Assembly: GCA_938015435.1 (NCBI GenBank)
Contig: CALLPN010000001.1
Location: 124,001 to 188,000 of the forward strand
From: an uncultured Saprospiraceae bacterium
Lineage (GTDB): Bacteria > Bacteroidota > Bacteroidia > Chitinophagales > Saprospiraceae
Reading direction: 5' to 3'
DNA: 64,000 bases
Shown: piece after piece, positions 34,092-42,674 of the stretch
Numbering within the stretch: position 1 is the first letter of the stretch
How the letters are laid out: each line of letters starts with the position of its first letter
Notes under the pieces: model-generated
What the model saw: only the letters and a program-made list of their open reading frames with translations
Database searches by the model: none
What the model was told of the DNA's origin: nothing
Position numbers and translations under genes: made by a program

Positions 34092-35792
34092 ATGAAAAAT
34101 ATATCTCACTTTCTTAGTTCTGTAGCTCTAATCCTTCTTTGTATATCTTGTGAGCAAGAAGAACCAATGCAAGACCCACAGGAAAGCTACATCGCTAATC
34201 CAAGTATCGACAATGAATTACATTCGAATCATATCGGCGAAATCACTTTTCTGTCTGACTATATATCCTTGAGTGACTATAATGAAGATGATTTTCTAAC
34301 ATCAATGGACATACCGTTAGGGTCTGCCGAATCTGTAGATCTCAAAATCAGAGCATTCTTCGATAATACCTTGACAAATAAAATGAAGCAGATTAATCCT
34401 ACTGCTAGCCTCTCCGAATTAGTTAATAATGGGAATTATCAATTTACATTTATCGTAGATGGTAAAAAGATATATACCGAAAATCTAAACTTTGGTGCAG
34501 GAAGTGTAATGAGCAAAAACCAATATACTTCATTATACATACCGCTATATAGTAGTAAAGAAGAAGATTCTTGGGGTCGATATATGTGGATGAGATTCCT
34601 CTATAGAAATGGTGGTGAAGAAGCTTTATCAGAAGGGAGCCATAATCTCACCATAGAAATAAGACCATATCTCAAGTTGTCGGAAATGAACGTAGGTGAA
34701 TTGATGGCTACAGGTTCTATTCGACTCAATATAGTTACCAATGAATCTGACATCGACCCTTCTTTACTTTTGATACAATCCATTGCTGAACATAAAGACT
34801 TAGCCATTTCTAATTTGCCTTTACAAGACCAAACTATATTAGATCTAAATAAAAAAGTTGCCTCGAATACATATAAAGACATTACAAGTATAGTGGTATT
34901 AAACGAAGGGGAAATTGCTTTAGAAGAATATTTTAATGGCACGAATAGAAAAACATTACATGATACTAGATCTGTAGGAAAGTCTTTTGTCGGTACGATG
35001 TTAGGTATAGCAATTAATGATGGTTACATACAAGATGAAATGCAAACTATTGATCAATTCTATGATCTTAAAAAATACAACAACTACTCAGAGTCCAAAA
35101 GTAAAATTACATTATATGATCTACTTACTATGAGCACTGCCTTTGATGGCTCTGACATAAATGGCGATTCTCCAGGACATGAGGAACGTATGTACCCTAC
35201 TCATGACTGGGTCAAATTTGCATTGGATCTGAAGACCGTCGATAAATCACAAAACAGTACTCAGTGGGACTACTTCACTGCTGGCACTGTAATCTTAGGA
35301 GATATCCTAGACAAGACTATCCCTGGAGGTTTAGAAGCTTATGCACAAAAAAAGTTATTCAACCCTTTGGCTATTACTGATCTTAAGTGGCAATATACTC
35401 CTCAAGGTGTTGTCAATACCGCAGGTGGACTACAGCTAAATTCAATAGATTTTGCTAAGTATGGATATCTATACCAAAATAAGGGTCAATGGAAAAATTC
35501 AGATATCATAAATGACGGATGGGTAAATAAGTCATTTACTCCCCATGAAGAATTACCTAAAATGCTAAACGGAAATTATGGTTATCTATTCTGGAATACC
35601 GAAGTAATTGTAAATGGCCTTACGCAGCAAGTTTACTATGCTAGTGGAAACGGAGGAAACAAAATATTTATATTCAAAGACCTTCCTTTTGTAGCAGTAA
35701 TTACCTCCACCGCATATAACACTCCCTATGGCGATAAGCAAGCACATAAGATATTAAACGATCATATTATTCCATCCCTAGAAAAGCTATAG
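34092..35792 (+). CDS. Serine hydrolase lipoprotein (class C beta-lactamase family)
   Basis: The ATG at 34092 (MKNISHFLSSVALILLCISC) gives a lipoprotein signal with lipobox CISC and a 566-residue protein. An N-terminal beta-rich region (to about 240) precedes the hydrolase domain. That domain has DTRSVGKSFVGTMLGIAIND with the S-x-x-K nucleophile motif (SVGK), ITLYDLLTMSTAFDG, then WDYFTAGTVILGDILD at the place of the canonical Y-x-N (here Y-F-T). The third element is ASGNGGNKIFIF. It may hydrolyse esters, amides or peptides at the cell surface. The altered Y-x-N suggests it is not a classical beta-lactamase. Confidence 0.85.
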   Translation: MKNISHFLSSVALILLCISCEQEEPMQDPQESYIANPSIDNELHSNHIGEITFLSDYISLSDYNEDDFLTSMDIPLGSAESVDLKIRAFFDNTLTNKMKQINPTASLSELVNNGNYQFTFIVDGKKIYTENLNFGAGSVMSKNQYTSLYIPLYSSKEEDSWGRYMWMRFLYRNGGEEALSEGSHNLTIEIRPYLKLSEMNVGELMATGSIRLNIVTNESDIDPSLLLIQSIAEHKDLAISNLPLQDQTILDLNKKVASNTYKDITSIVVLNEGEIALEEYFNGTNRKTLHDTRSVGKSFVGTMLGIAINDGYIQDEMQTIDQFYDLKKYNNYSESKSKITLYDLLTMSTAFDGSDINGDSPGHEERMYPTHDWVKFALDLKTVDKSQNSTQWDYFTAGTVILGDILDKTIPGGLEAYAQKKLFNPLAITDLKWQYTPQGVVNTAGGLQLNSIDFAKYGYLYQNKGQWKNSDIINDGWVNKSFTPHEELPKMLNGNYGYLFWNTEVIVNGLTQQVYYASGNGGNKIFIFKDLPFVAVITSTAYNTPYGDKQAHKILNDHIIPSLEKL

Positions 35793-35824
35793 ATAAACCT
35801 CAACAATCCGATCACACAATAAAA

Positions 35825-35859
35825 TAGGGATGCTCTCAAAATGAATGAAGGCATCCCTA
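35825..35859. terminator. Terminator-like hairpin between convergent genes
   Basis: TAGGGATGC (35825-35833) and GCATCCCTA (35851-35859) form a perfect 9-bp stem with a 17-nt loop. They lie between the serine hydrolase gene and the convergent DoxX gene. A/T-rich flanks occur on both sides, but there is no long T run. Confidence 0.65.
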
Positions 35860-35880
35860 AATAATTTGATATACGATTTT

Positions 35881-36255
35881 CTATGTGCTAAACAATTCGC
35901 TAAATCGATCCTTATTGACAAATACTAATAATAGTCCTAGAATCATTCCTACGATAGCTCCTCCAATGTTGGCCATATCATGTAATGCATGAAACAAAAC
36001 CGCATTAAACATAATCGCCACTAAGAATGTCAGCGCAAGAGGTACAAATTTATTAGTTAGAAGAGCGAGCCCTCCCAATATTTCAATTACGCCTATGATC
36101 TTCATAAAGCCAGATTCCGCGTATATTTCCATTAAATTTTGTGCAACTTCAGGAAGTGGAGGAAAAGGCATAAAGTCGAGGAATTTATTAAGTCCGAAGA
36201 CTAAACAAAAAAGGCCGAAGAGGATTCTTAATCCCATTGATACTTTTGGATTCAT
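35881..36255 (-). CDS. DoxX family membrane protein
   Basis: The 124-residue product has four membrane helices: LRILFGLFCLVFGLNKFLDF, IIGVIEILGGLALLTN, FVPLALTFLVAIMFNAVLFH and GGAIVGMILGLLLVFVN. The early G-x-N-K-F motif and the G-x-x-E-I-L-G-G-L-A-L-L segment are typical of DoxX/DoxD-like proteins. They are small quinone-linked or redox-associated membrane proteins whose exact role is usually unknown. A second DoxX-type gene lies at 51250. It is a single gene, transcribed away from rlmF. Confidence 0.85.
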   Translation of the reverse strand: MNPKVSMGLRILFGLFCLVFGLNKFLDFMPFPPLPEVAQNLMEIYAESGFMKIIGVIEILGGLALLTNKFVPLALTFLVAIMFNAVLFHALHDMANIGGAIVGMILGLLLVFVNKDRFSELFST

Positions 36256-36403
36256 TGTGATTTCAGTTTAGTTTTAAATGGTTTACCAAAGCACTGAATA
36301 GTCTCTTGTTTCAAATCCTATTCTATACTTTAAGTTTAAATATATATATATTAACATTTTTAATATTGTAACATCGTAGTTGATTCTTACAATAGCAGCA
36401 GCA

Positions 36404-37342
36404 ATGCAAAATAAAAATCTGAATACCACCCAACAAGCACCAGATACGGAACTACCTATGGAAAACACAAAAAATAAATCTGACTTTCATAAAAACAATC
36501 GCCATCATGGTAGATATGATATTAACGCATTATCGGAAGCATATCCAGGTCTAGAGCGCTATGTGACTCAAAACAAGAATGGAGAAAAAAGTGTCAAATT
36601 CTCAGATCCCAAAGCCGTAAGAGCACTTAACGCGGCCTTACTAATACACTATTACGACCTGGAGTACTGGGATATTCCAGAAGGTTTCCTTTGTCCTGCA
36701 GTTCCTGGAAGAGCTGATTATATCCATCATATTGCGGATCTATTAGAAGGAAAAACTGAAGACGTGCAACTCTTAGATATCGGTACTGGAGCTAACCTTA
36801 TATATCCGATAGTGGCTTCTCACGAGTATGGCTGGAGAGTAATGGGTACAGACATCGATACCGATGTTCTTAATTCTGCGCAAAACATCATCGATAATAA
36901 TAAGCGATTACAAGTGTCAGTTGATCTTCGATTACAAAGCAATAAAGAGGATACTTTTCATGGAATTATCGGTGACAAAGACTATTACGATTTGACCATG
37001 TGCAATCCTCCATTTTACCAATCTGCTGAAGAAGCAGTAAAGAATAATGAACGGAAGAATAAAAATCTTCACGGTAACAAATCCAATAAAATAAAACGAA
37101 ATTTTGCAGGTCAAGCCACAGAACTTTGGACCACTGGTGGAGAGAAACAGTTTCTTAAAAACATGGTCTATCAAAGTAAAAAGTATGGCAATCAGGTAGG
37201 ATGGTTCACTACCCTAGTTTCTCGTGAAACTCATATACCAGCGATCAGTAAATCTATAGAAGCGGTAAAAGCCAAAAGAGCTAAAATCATTGAGATGGGT
37301 ACCAGAAACAAATCTAGCCGAATTGTAGCTTGGCAGTTCTAG
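36404..37342 (+). CDS. rlmF: 23S rRNA (adenine-1618-N6)-methyltransferase
   Basis: This SAM-dependent enzyme methylates A1618 of 23S rRNA. The ATG at 36404 (MQNKNLNTTQQAPDTELPME) gives 312 residues, close to the 308 of E. coli RlmF; the frame opens earlier only at a TTG. Conserved segments are HHGRYD near the N-terminus, VPGRADYIHHIADLL, the SAM-binding VQLLDIGTGANLIYPI, the acidic MGTDIDTDVL and the catalytic NPPF in DLTMCNPPFYQSAEEA. The ending GTRNKSSRIVAWQF is also usual. The xylanase gene starts about 70 bp later and is probably not functionally related. Confidence 0.95.
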   Translation: MQNKNLNTTQQAPDTELPMENTKNKSDFHKNNRHHGRYDINALSEAYPGLERYVTQNKNGEKSVKFSDPKAVRALNAALLIHYYDLEYWDIPEGFLCPAVPGRADYIHHIADLLEGKTEDVQLLDIGTGANLIYPIVASHEYGWRVMGTDIDTDVLNSAQNIIDNNKRLQVSVDLRLQSNKEDTFHGIIGDKDYYDLTMCNPPFYQSAEEAVKNNERKNKNLHGNKSNKIKRNFAGQATELWTTGGEKQFLKNMVYQSKKYGNQVGWFTTLVSRETHIPAISKSIEAVKAKRAKIIEMGTRNKSSRIVAWQF

Positions 37343-37414
37343 AAATTTCTATTTAGCAATTTTAATCCAATCGTCTTGAACCCAATTGAACTTATATTTA
37401 AATACATGAGTCAT

Positions 37415-39535
37415 ATGAAATTTATAATCACTGCGCTATTGTTCATTTTTGTGATTAACTCACAAGCGCAAGACACATACCATACTCAGTTACTAGAGGA
37501 ACTTACAGATAACTACGGCTTAAGCAATTCAGAATATCTATTTACATCTACTGAAAACGGCAACCTTACTGCAAGGTATAACTATGGCAACGCAAATGTA
37601 CAAGATAGCGACATCGCCAATCTATCGTTCTCTAAATTAACTACTGTTGACGTACTTGGTGTGGGAAATAATCAGTGGGATATTGGGATGGGTAATAGAA
37701 TTCAAGAATCGATATCCGACCAAGATATAGTACTTGTTACATTTTGGGCCAGACGCAATAGCGAAGATTCTGAGTTATTTCTATTTGCAGAAGATGTTAA
37801 TAGTTTTGAAAAAGAATATTATATCTCTGTAGGATTGACACCTGATTGGACTCAATACTTTATCGCATTTGAAGCTTCAAAAAATTATGTGATTAATGAA
37901 ATGGCAATAGGATTTCATTTTGGTGCACAAATACAAAATATAGAAATAGGTGGATTTACGGCATTAAATTATAACGATCAATATCCTTTAGATCAAGTAC
38001 CTTCTAGTTTTTCAACTTTCGGATATGAAGGCATGGAAGAAGATGCACAATGGAGAGTAGATGCGAATGCCAGAATAGAAACCAATAGAAAAGCTAACCT
38101 AACTATCAATATCTCAGATATGAACGGCGATCCTGTACAAGGTGCCGTAGTAGAAGTCAAGCAAATTGCTCATGAATTTGGTTTTGGATCAGCTATAGTA
38201 CCTTCAAGATTCCCTGGCAATGATGCCACTCTATCAATCTACACAGATAAAATATTGGATCTCGATGGTGAAGGCCATGGGTTCAATGTAGCCGTAACAG
38301 AAAACGCCCTCAAATGGGATGGTTGGGAAGATGAATGGATAGGATCTCCAGAAGAAACTGCTAGTGCTATTCAATGGTTATCCGATAACAATATTACTAC
38401 TAGAGGACATACATTGATATGGCCAGGATTCCAATATATGCCAGATGATATTGCTGCCAATCAAAACGATCTCAGTTATCTAAGAAATAGAATTAATGGT
38501 CGCATAGAAACTATGCTTAATCATCCAGTTATTGGCGAGTTAATTACCGAATGGGATGTACTCAATGAGATCGCTGTGAATAGAGATCTCGAAGGAGCAT
38601 TTATGGCTGACCCTAATTATAATACTGGACGTGAAGTTTATGAAGAAATACTATCTAAAGTAAAAGATACTAACCCAGCTACTAAAATGTATATCAATGA
38701 TTACGTTGTATTATCAGGTGGCGGATCTGGCAACAATGTCATCAATAGATATAAGCAGTTTCTAGATGAACTCGATGCAAACCCTACTGACTTTGACGGC
38801 ATAGGGTTCCAAGCTCATATCGGTGCACAACCTACTTCTATCATCAAACTATTAGATGTATTACAAGACTTCAGCACTAGATATAACAAGCGAATTAAGA
38901 TCACAGAATTTGACATGAATGAATTAATTGATGGAGATATTCAGAGGATGTATATGGAAGATTTTTTAACAGCTTCATTCTCTCATGATTATGTAGACGC
39001 TTTTATCATGTGGGGATTTTGGGATGGAAATCACTGGAAACAAAATGCTCCAATGTTTGACTTACAATGGAATATCAAACCAGCAGGAGAAGGCTTTATT
39101 CAAAAAGTATTTAATGATTGGTGGACTGAAGAAATGACATTGTCCGATGATGGTGCTGCTAGCATCAGAGCCTTCAAAGGAAAACATCGGATTACCGTAT
39201 CATATAATGGTCAAGAGAAAATCATTGAAACAACACTATCAGAAGATCAAAATATAGATGTACAATTAGATGAAGTTGTATCTGTAGAAAACATCCTCAA
39301 TAGCGTATTTACAATATCCCCAAACCCTGCGACAAGTGGCCTAATTACTATTAGCTACCCTACTGATATTCAAGATGTATCTGCTAGAATATTTTCTGCC
39401 AATGGTAAAGAAGTTGCTACCCCTTTCAATATCAAAAGTGACAACGCTTTACAAATCGATATTGCCAGTGGAATCTACTTTATTGCTATTAATAGTGATC
39501 GAGGTAACATTACGAAAAGGATAATTATTGAATAA
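37415..39535 (+). CDS. Secreted GH10 endo-1,4-beta-xylanase with T9SS sorting domain
   Basis: This enzyme hydrolyses internal beta-1,4 bonds of xylan. I chose the ATG at 37415 (MKFIITALLFIFVINSQAQ, a clean signal peptide); the frame has another ATG at 37406 and a TTG at 37376. Numbered from 37376, residues about 35-205 are a beta-sandwich resembling a carbohydrate-binding module, and about 225-605 are GH10. The acid/base is Glu398 in WDVLNEI and the nucleophile Glu511 in KITEFDM. After a small beta domain, the last 75 residues (from ISPNPATSG to ITKRIIIE) form a type A sorting domain. It is probably exported by T9SS and attached to the surface. Confidence 0.94.
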   Translation: MKFIITALLFIFVINSQAQDTYHTQLLEELTDNYGLSNSEYLFTSTENGNLTARYNYGNANVQDSDIANLSFSKLTTVDVLGVGNNQWDIGMGNRIQESISDQDIVLVTFWARRNSEDSELFLFAEDVNSFEKEYYISVGLTPDWTQYFIAFEASKNYVINEMAIGFHFGAQIQNIEIGGFTALNYNDQYPLDQVPSSFSTFGYEGMEEDAQWRVDANARIETNRKANLTINISDMNGDPVQGAVVEVKQIAHEFGFGSAIVPSRFPGNDATLSIYTDKILDLDGEGHGFNVAVTENALKWDGWEDEWIGSPEETASAIQWLSDNNITTRGHTLIWPGFQYMPDDIAANQNDLSYLRNRINGRIETMLNHPVIGELITEWDVLNEIAVNRDLEGAFMADPNYNTGREVYEEILSKVKDTNPATKMYINDYVVLSGGGSGNNVINRYKQFLDELDANPTDFDGIGFQAHIGAQPTSIIKLLDVLQDFSTRYNKRIKITEFDMNELIDGDIQRMYMEDFLTASFSHDYVDAFIMWGFWDGNHWKQNAPMFDLQWNIKPAGEGFIQKVFNDWWTEEMTLSDDGAASIRAFKGKHRITVSYNGQEKIIETTLSEDQNIDVQLDEVVSVENILNSVFTISPNPATSGLITISYPTDIQDVSARIFSANGKEVATPFNIKSDNALQIDIASGIYFIAINSDRGNITKRIIIE

Positions 39536-39550
39536 AACTATCAAAAAAAA

Positions 39551-40081
39551 TTACTTCCTTATCCTATAAAGTACACACTCTTCCATTTCTGGCCATTGCT
39601 TAAGCGAGGGATGAATAAAATTCTTGACGTATGTCATACCCAACTTTTTCATGACTCTTATCGATGCAAGATTAGCAGTTACAGCAATACACAGGATCTC
39701 TTCTAAATCGAATTGATCCCACCCTACTTGCAAGCAAGCTTTGGCACCTTCTGTTGCATATCCTTTTCCCCAGTACTTACTTCTGAGTCTCCAACCGATT
39801 TCTGTACAAGGCATAAAATCTGCTTCATAGTTAGGTTCTGACAATCCAATAAATCCTATATATTCATTATTCTCTTTTAGCTCTGCCGCCCAAAAGCATT
39901 TACCCGTTTCATCAATGCGAATGTTTAATCTTTCAAACATCGCTCTAGACTCATCTTCATTGAGTGTATTTGGAAAATTACGCATCACTTCTGCATCTGC
40001 ATTCATTTCTGCAAAAGCCCTAAAATCTTCTTCCTTATAATGACGAATAATTAATCTCTCCGTCTCTGTTACTATCTTCAT
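39551..40081 (-). CDS. GNAT family N-acetyltransferase, RimJ/RimL-like
   Basis: The 176-residue protein shows the RimJ/RimL pattern: ETERLIIRHYKEEDFRAFAE at the N-terminus, AELKENNEYIGFIGLSEP, and the acetyl-CoA loop IGWRLRSKYWGKGYATEGAK. LASIRVMKKLGMTYVKNF follows near the end. Such enzymes acetylate N-terminal amines or small molecules. Its ATG comes 2 nt after the PH-domain gene stops, placing it third in an operon with the nitrilase. Confidence 0.9.
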   Translation of the reverse strand: MKIVTETERLIIRHYKEEDFRAFAEMNADAEVMRNFPNTLNEDESRAMFERLNIRIDETGKCFWAAELKENNEYIGFIGLSEPNYEADFMPCTEIGWRLRSKYWGKGYATEGAKACLQVGWDQFDLEEILCIAVTANLASIRVMKKLGMTYVKNFIHPSLKQWPEMEECVLYRIRK

Positions 40082-40083
40082 TT

Positions 40084-40518
40084 CTACTTCTCTATAATTT
40101 GAATATGATTAGCTCGACTTGCTATATCTTGAATAAACTCCTTACGTCTTTCAGGACCAATAAATAATAAATTTCCTTGGTTGTAAAAAATCGACAAACC
40201 CTCTTTGGCAAATGCCGCCTTTCTACCTGATGAAGGATAGTTACTTATTTTGATATGTTGGATATATGAATAGGGCAATTCATTGGTATACATAAAGAAC
40301 TTAATCACCAACTTATCTTCTGTAAGTGTATAGCTAGACTTCGTAGCCAATATATACAATAGTCCACCGATTATAGCTACCGCGACGACTCCATAGTAAT
40401 AGTCATTGGTTTGTGTATTACTTGTAACACCTATTAGGATCATAATTACAGAGATAAATACACCAATCAAAAAAAACCAATTGCCATCGACTTTTGCTTT
40501 ATAGATTTTATCCTTCAT
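40084..40518 (-). CDS. Bacterial PH-domain-like membrane protein
   Basis: The 144-residue product has two membrane helices near the N-terminus (WFFLIGVFISVIMILIGVT and YYGVVAVAIIGGLLYILATK). A cytoplasmic beta-rich domain follows (SSYTLTEDKLVIKFFMYTNE, then LPYSYIQHIKISNYPSSGRK and FIGPERRKEFIQDI). This is the layout of bacterial PH (YdbS/bPH2-like) proteins, with the I-P-Y-x-x-I-x-x-I turn. It overlaps the nitrilase gene by 11 nt and is followed by a GNAT gene. A connection to nitrile metabolism is not obvious. Confidence 0.75.
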   Translation of the reverse strand: MKDKIYKAKVDGNWFFLIGVFISVIMILIGVTSNTQTNDYYYGVVAVAIIGGLLYILATKSSYTLTEDKLVIKFFMYTNELPYSYIQHIKISNYPSSGRKAAFAKEGLSIFYNQGNLLFIGPERRKEFIQDIASRANHIQIIEK

Positions 40519-41443
40519 TACCTAAGATATTTTGACGATCTCGATTGACCTTGAGTTGAAATACATCAGGTCTGCTGTAATGACCTACAGGATCAAAATT
40601 ATGTCTTTCTCTACGTACATTGTCAAGATCCAATTCCGCGGTAAGAAGACACTCCTTATGAGTCACAGGCTCTATCAACCAACTCCCATCAGGATTGGCA
40701 ATACAAGATCCTCCGTCAGCCACCCATTCTGACATATTTTTTCTGAGTAGATCTGCATGTGGTACATGATCTCCAATCGTATCCGTAGTCATCAGACCAG
40801 AAATAGAAATGACATATGATCTAGATTCTTTAGCCATATGTCGCGTCAGATCGATAGTATTTCGTAGACATCCAGGCCATGTTGCTACATGTAAGGTTTC
40901 TCCCATTCCAGTGAGTGTAGTTCGAGCGAGTGGCATCCAGTTTTCCCAGCAATTGAGTCCTCCTACATGAAATTCTTCTAACTCATGCACTTTGAGTCCA
41001 TTGCCGTCACCTGTAGCCCAAACAAGTCGTTCTTCATAAGTAGGCATAAGCTTTCGATGAACGGACTGTATACATCCTTCCTGATCGATATAAACCAGAC
41101 TGCAGTATACACTTTGTCCCCCTCTATCCACCGCTCTTTCGATGACACCAAGATAGACCGCTATATTATGTTGTTTGGCTAAAGATTGTATATCTACAAG
41201 ATCTTCCGCTACTACTACAGCTTCATTGACATAGTGTGCATAGAAGTCTTTTTGCCGATCAGATTCAAATCGAGCACCATCCGTTGGATCTATCCAAAAT
41301 GGATAACCTGAAAGCAAAGTTTCTCCAAAGCAAACCAAGTTGGCTCCCTCTGCTGCAGCTTGAGTAATATAAGTGCAAATTTTATCCGTTGTTGCTTTTC
41401 GATCAAGCCATACTGGAAAGATTTGTGCGAGTGATACTATCAT
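40508..41443 (-). CDS. Nitrilase (carbon-nitrogen hydrolase)
   Basis: This 311-residue enzyme of the nitrilase branch converts R-CN to the acid and ammonia. The catalytic triad is visible: Glu41 in CFGETLLSGYPFW, Lys131 in HRKLMPTYEERLVW and Cys165 in GGLNCWENWMPLAR. The GGLNCWEN form with the downstream MPLAR is characteristic of true nitrilases rather than amidases or Nit1/2. The length is slightly short, with the C-terminal tail seen in longer spiral-forming nitrilases reduced. It heads a nitrilase-PH-GNAT operon. The substrate (aliphatic, aryl or arylacetonitrile) cannot be decided. Confidence 0.93.
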   Translation of the reverse strand: MIVSLAQIFPVWLDRKATTDKICTYITQAAAEGANLVCFGETLLSGYPFWIDPTDGARFESDRQKDFYAHYVNEAVVVAEDLVDIQSLAKQHNIAVYLGVIERAVDRGGQSVYCSLVYIDQEGCIQSVHRKLMPTYEERLVWATGDGNGLKVHELEEFHVGGLNCWENWMPLARTTLTGMGETLHVATWPGCLRNTIDLTRHMAKESRSYVISISGLMTTDTIGDHVPHADLLRKNMSEWVADGGSCIANPDGSWLIEPVTHKECLLTAELDLDNVRRERHNFDPVGHYSRPDVFQLKVNRDRQNILGNEG

Positions 41444-41683
41444 ATCTCGAAGATAACAAAGAAAGCTTAGATAACGATCGTACGATTACACCAATATCAG
41501 AGAGAATTTCAAACTCCTCAATGAAAACAATACGCCTACTAAAAAATGTATTTGTGCTTAGCCTACTTTAAATTAATGATGACTATTGCCTTGCCAGTTG
41601 ATTAGTAAGGCCAATCAATTACAATTATATGTTATTGAAAAACGTAAAGTTCAGATGCCAACCACAGATTCGTAAATCGATCC

Positions 41684-42100
41684 TTAGAGTTCCAATTGAT
41701 ACGTAGGTAAATCATCAATTATCTGGCCGTTTGAGCTGACCCAAGACTCCACAAATAAATCGTCGTCTATATATCTAATTCTGCCTATTTCTTCATTCTC
41801 CACAAATAAATATTCCACACCATCAAATTCCAAAACTTCATAATCGTATGTTCCTTCTGCTAATAAAGTACCCGCACACCAATCATTTGCAGTATAATTA
41901 TCCTCGACAACCAAAGTAGATATTCCAAAAGTGTAGATCTTATCCTCTCTGTTGTAAATACATTCTGGTGCTTCCGCTCCTGTGAATAAGACGTAATGCC
42001 ATTCATTCTGTATAGTCTCAAATTGCGTTTGGCTCGTTTCGTCCTTACGACATGATAGCAAAATCATCATCATTGTACCGAATACTAAAAAATATTTCAT
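41684..42100 (-). CDS. Small lipoprotein, lipocalin-like
   Basis: The 138-residue product has a lipoprotein signal (MKYFLVFGTMMMILLSCRKD, lipobox LLSC). The rest is beta-rich with Trp-aromatic segments (NEWHYVLFTGAEAPECIYNR, TLVVEDNYTANDWCAGTLL, EFDGVEYLFVENEEIGRIRY, DDLFVESWVS), recalling lipocalin-like/META-like small Bacteroidota lipoproteins. It lies 6 bp behind a second small lipoprotein gene on the same strand, so they form an operon and may be distant relatives. The function is unknown. Confidence 0.7.
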   Translation of the reverse strand: MKYFLVFGTMMMILLSCRKDETSQTQFETIQNEWHYVLFTGAEAPECIYNREDKIYTFGISTLVVEDNYTANDWCAGTLLAEGTYDYEVLEFDGVEYLFVENEEIGRIRYIDDDLFVESWVSSNGQIIDDLPTYQLEL

Positions 42101-42106
42101 GACTAT

Positions 42107-42547
42107 TTATTTCGCAAAACTTAAGAAAAACCCATCCGCCCCAGTTCCATTAGAGCTATTGTTTTGATTGAGAGTAAACTCATTAGAAGAAACAACTATC
42201 TCACCTAATTCATTATCATCTACTAGAAGGTACTTCTTATCATTACTATCTAGCACTCCGTATTTGTGATCTTCTACACTTATTCCTATTTCTTGTCCTC
42301 CACAAATAGCCGATGTATTTAATATATTATTTATAATAGTAAGATTATCCTCAGAATCGAAAGTAAATACAAGCTCGCCCTCTTGGTAATCACAGGAAAA
42401 TCCAGCGATACCTCCAGAAGTTTTTACCGCATTCCAAGTTCCAACTAATCCACTATTTACTTGTAGATCATCTTGAGATTCGTCTGTATCACAACTGGTA
42501 CTACATATCACAAACGCAGTCAATATTAAGTATGTCAGATATCTCAT
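42107..42547 (-). CDS. Small lipoprotein, lipocalin-like
   Basis: The 146-residue product has a lipoprotein signal (MRYLTYLILTAFVICSTSCD). The mature part (LVGTWNAVKTSGGIAGFSCD, then EGELVFTFDSEDNLTIINNI and YLLVDDNELGEIVVSSNEFT) has the G-T-W opening and following beta-strands of lipocalin-like Bacteroidota proteins. An acidic linker follows the lipid anchor. The neighbouring small lipoprotein gene starts 6 bp later. The role is unknown; lipocalin-like folds bind small hydrophobic ligands. Confidence 0.72.
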   Translation of the reverse strand: MRYLTYLILTAFVICSTSCDTDESQDDLQVNSGLVGTWNAVKTSGGIAGFSCDYQEGELVFTFDSEDNLTIINNILNTSAICGGQEIGISVEDHKYGVLDSNDKKYLLVDDNELGEIVVSSNEFTLNQNNSSNGTGADGFFLSFAK

Positions 42548-42674
42548 GGGTTTAATATTTGGTTATATACAAGTAGACGTTAGTGTATCTTTCAGGGTTT
42601 GTGATATTTATAGATTTTTTTCAAAAAAAATTACTACTCTATTAATGCTCTATTTTTATAGTATATGGGGGCTT

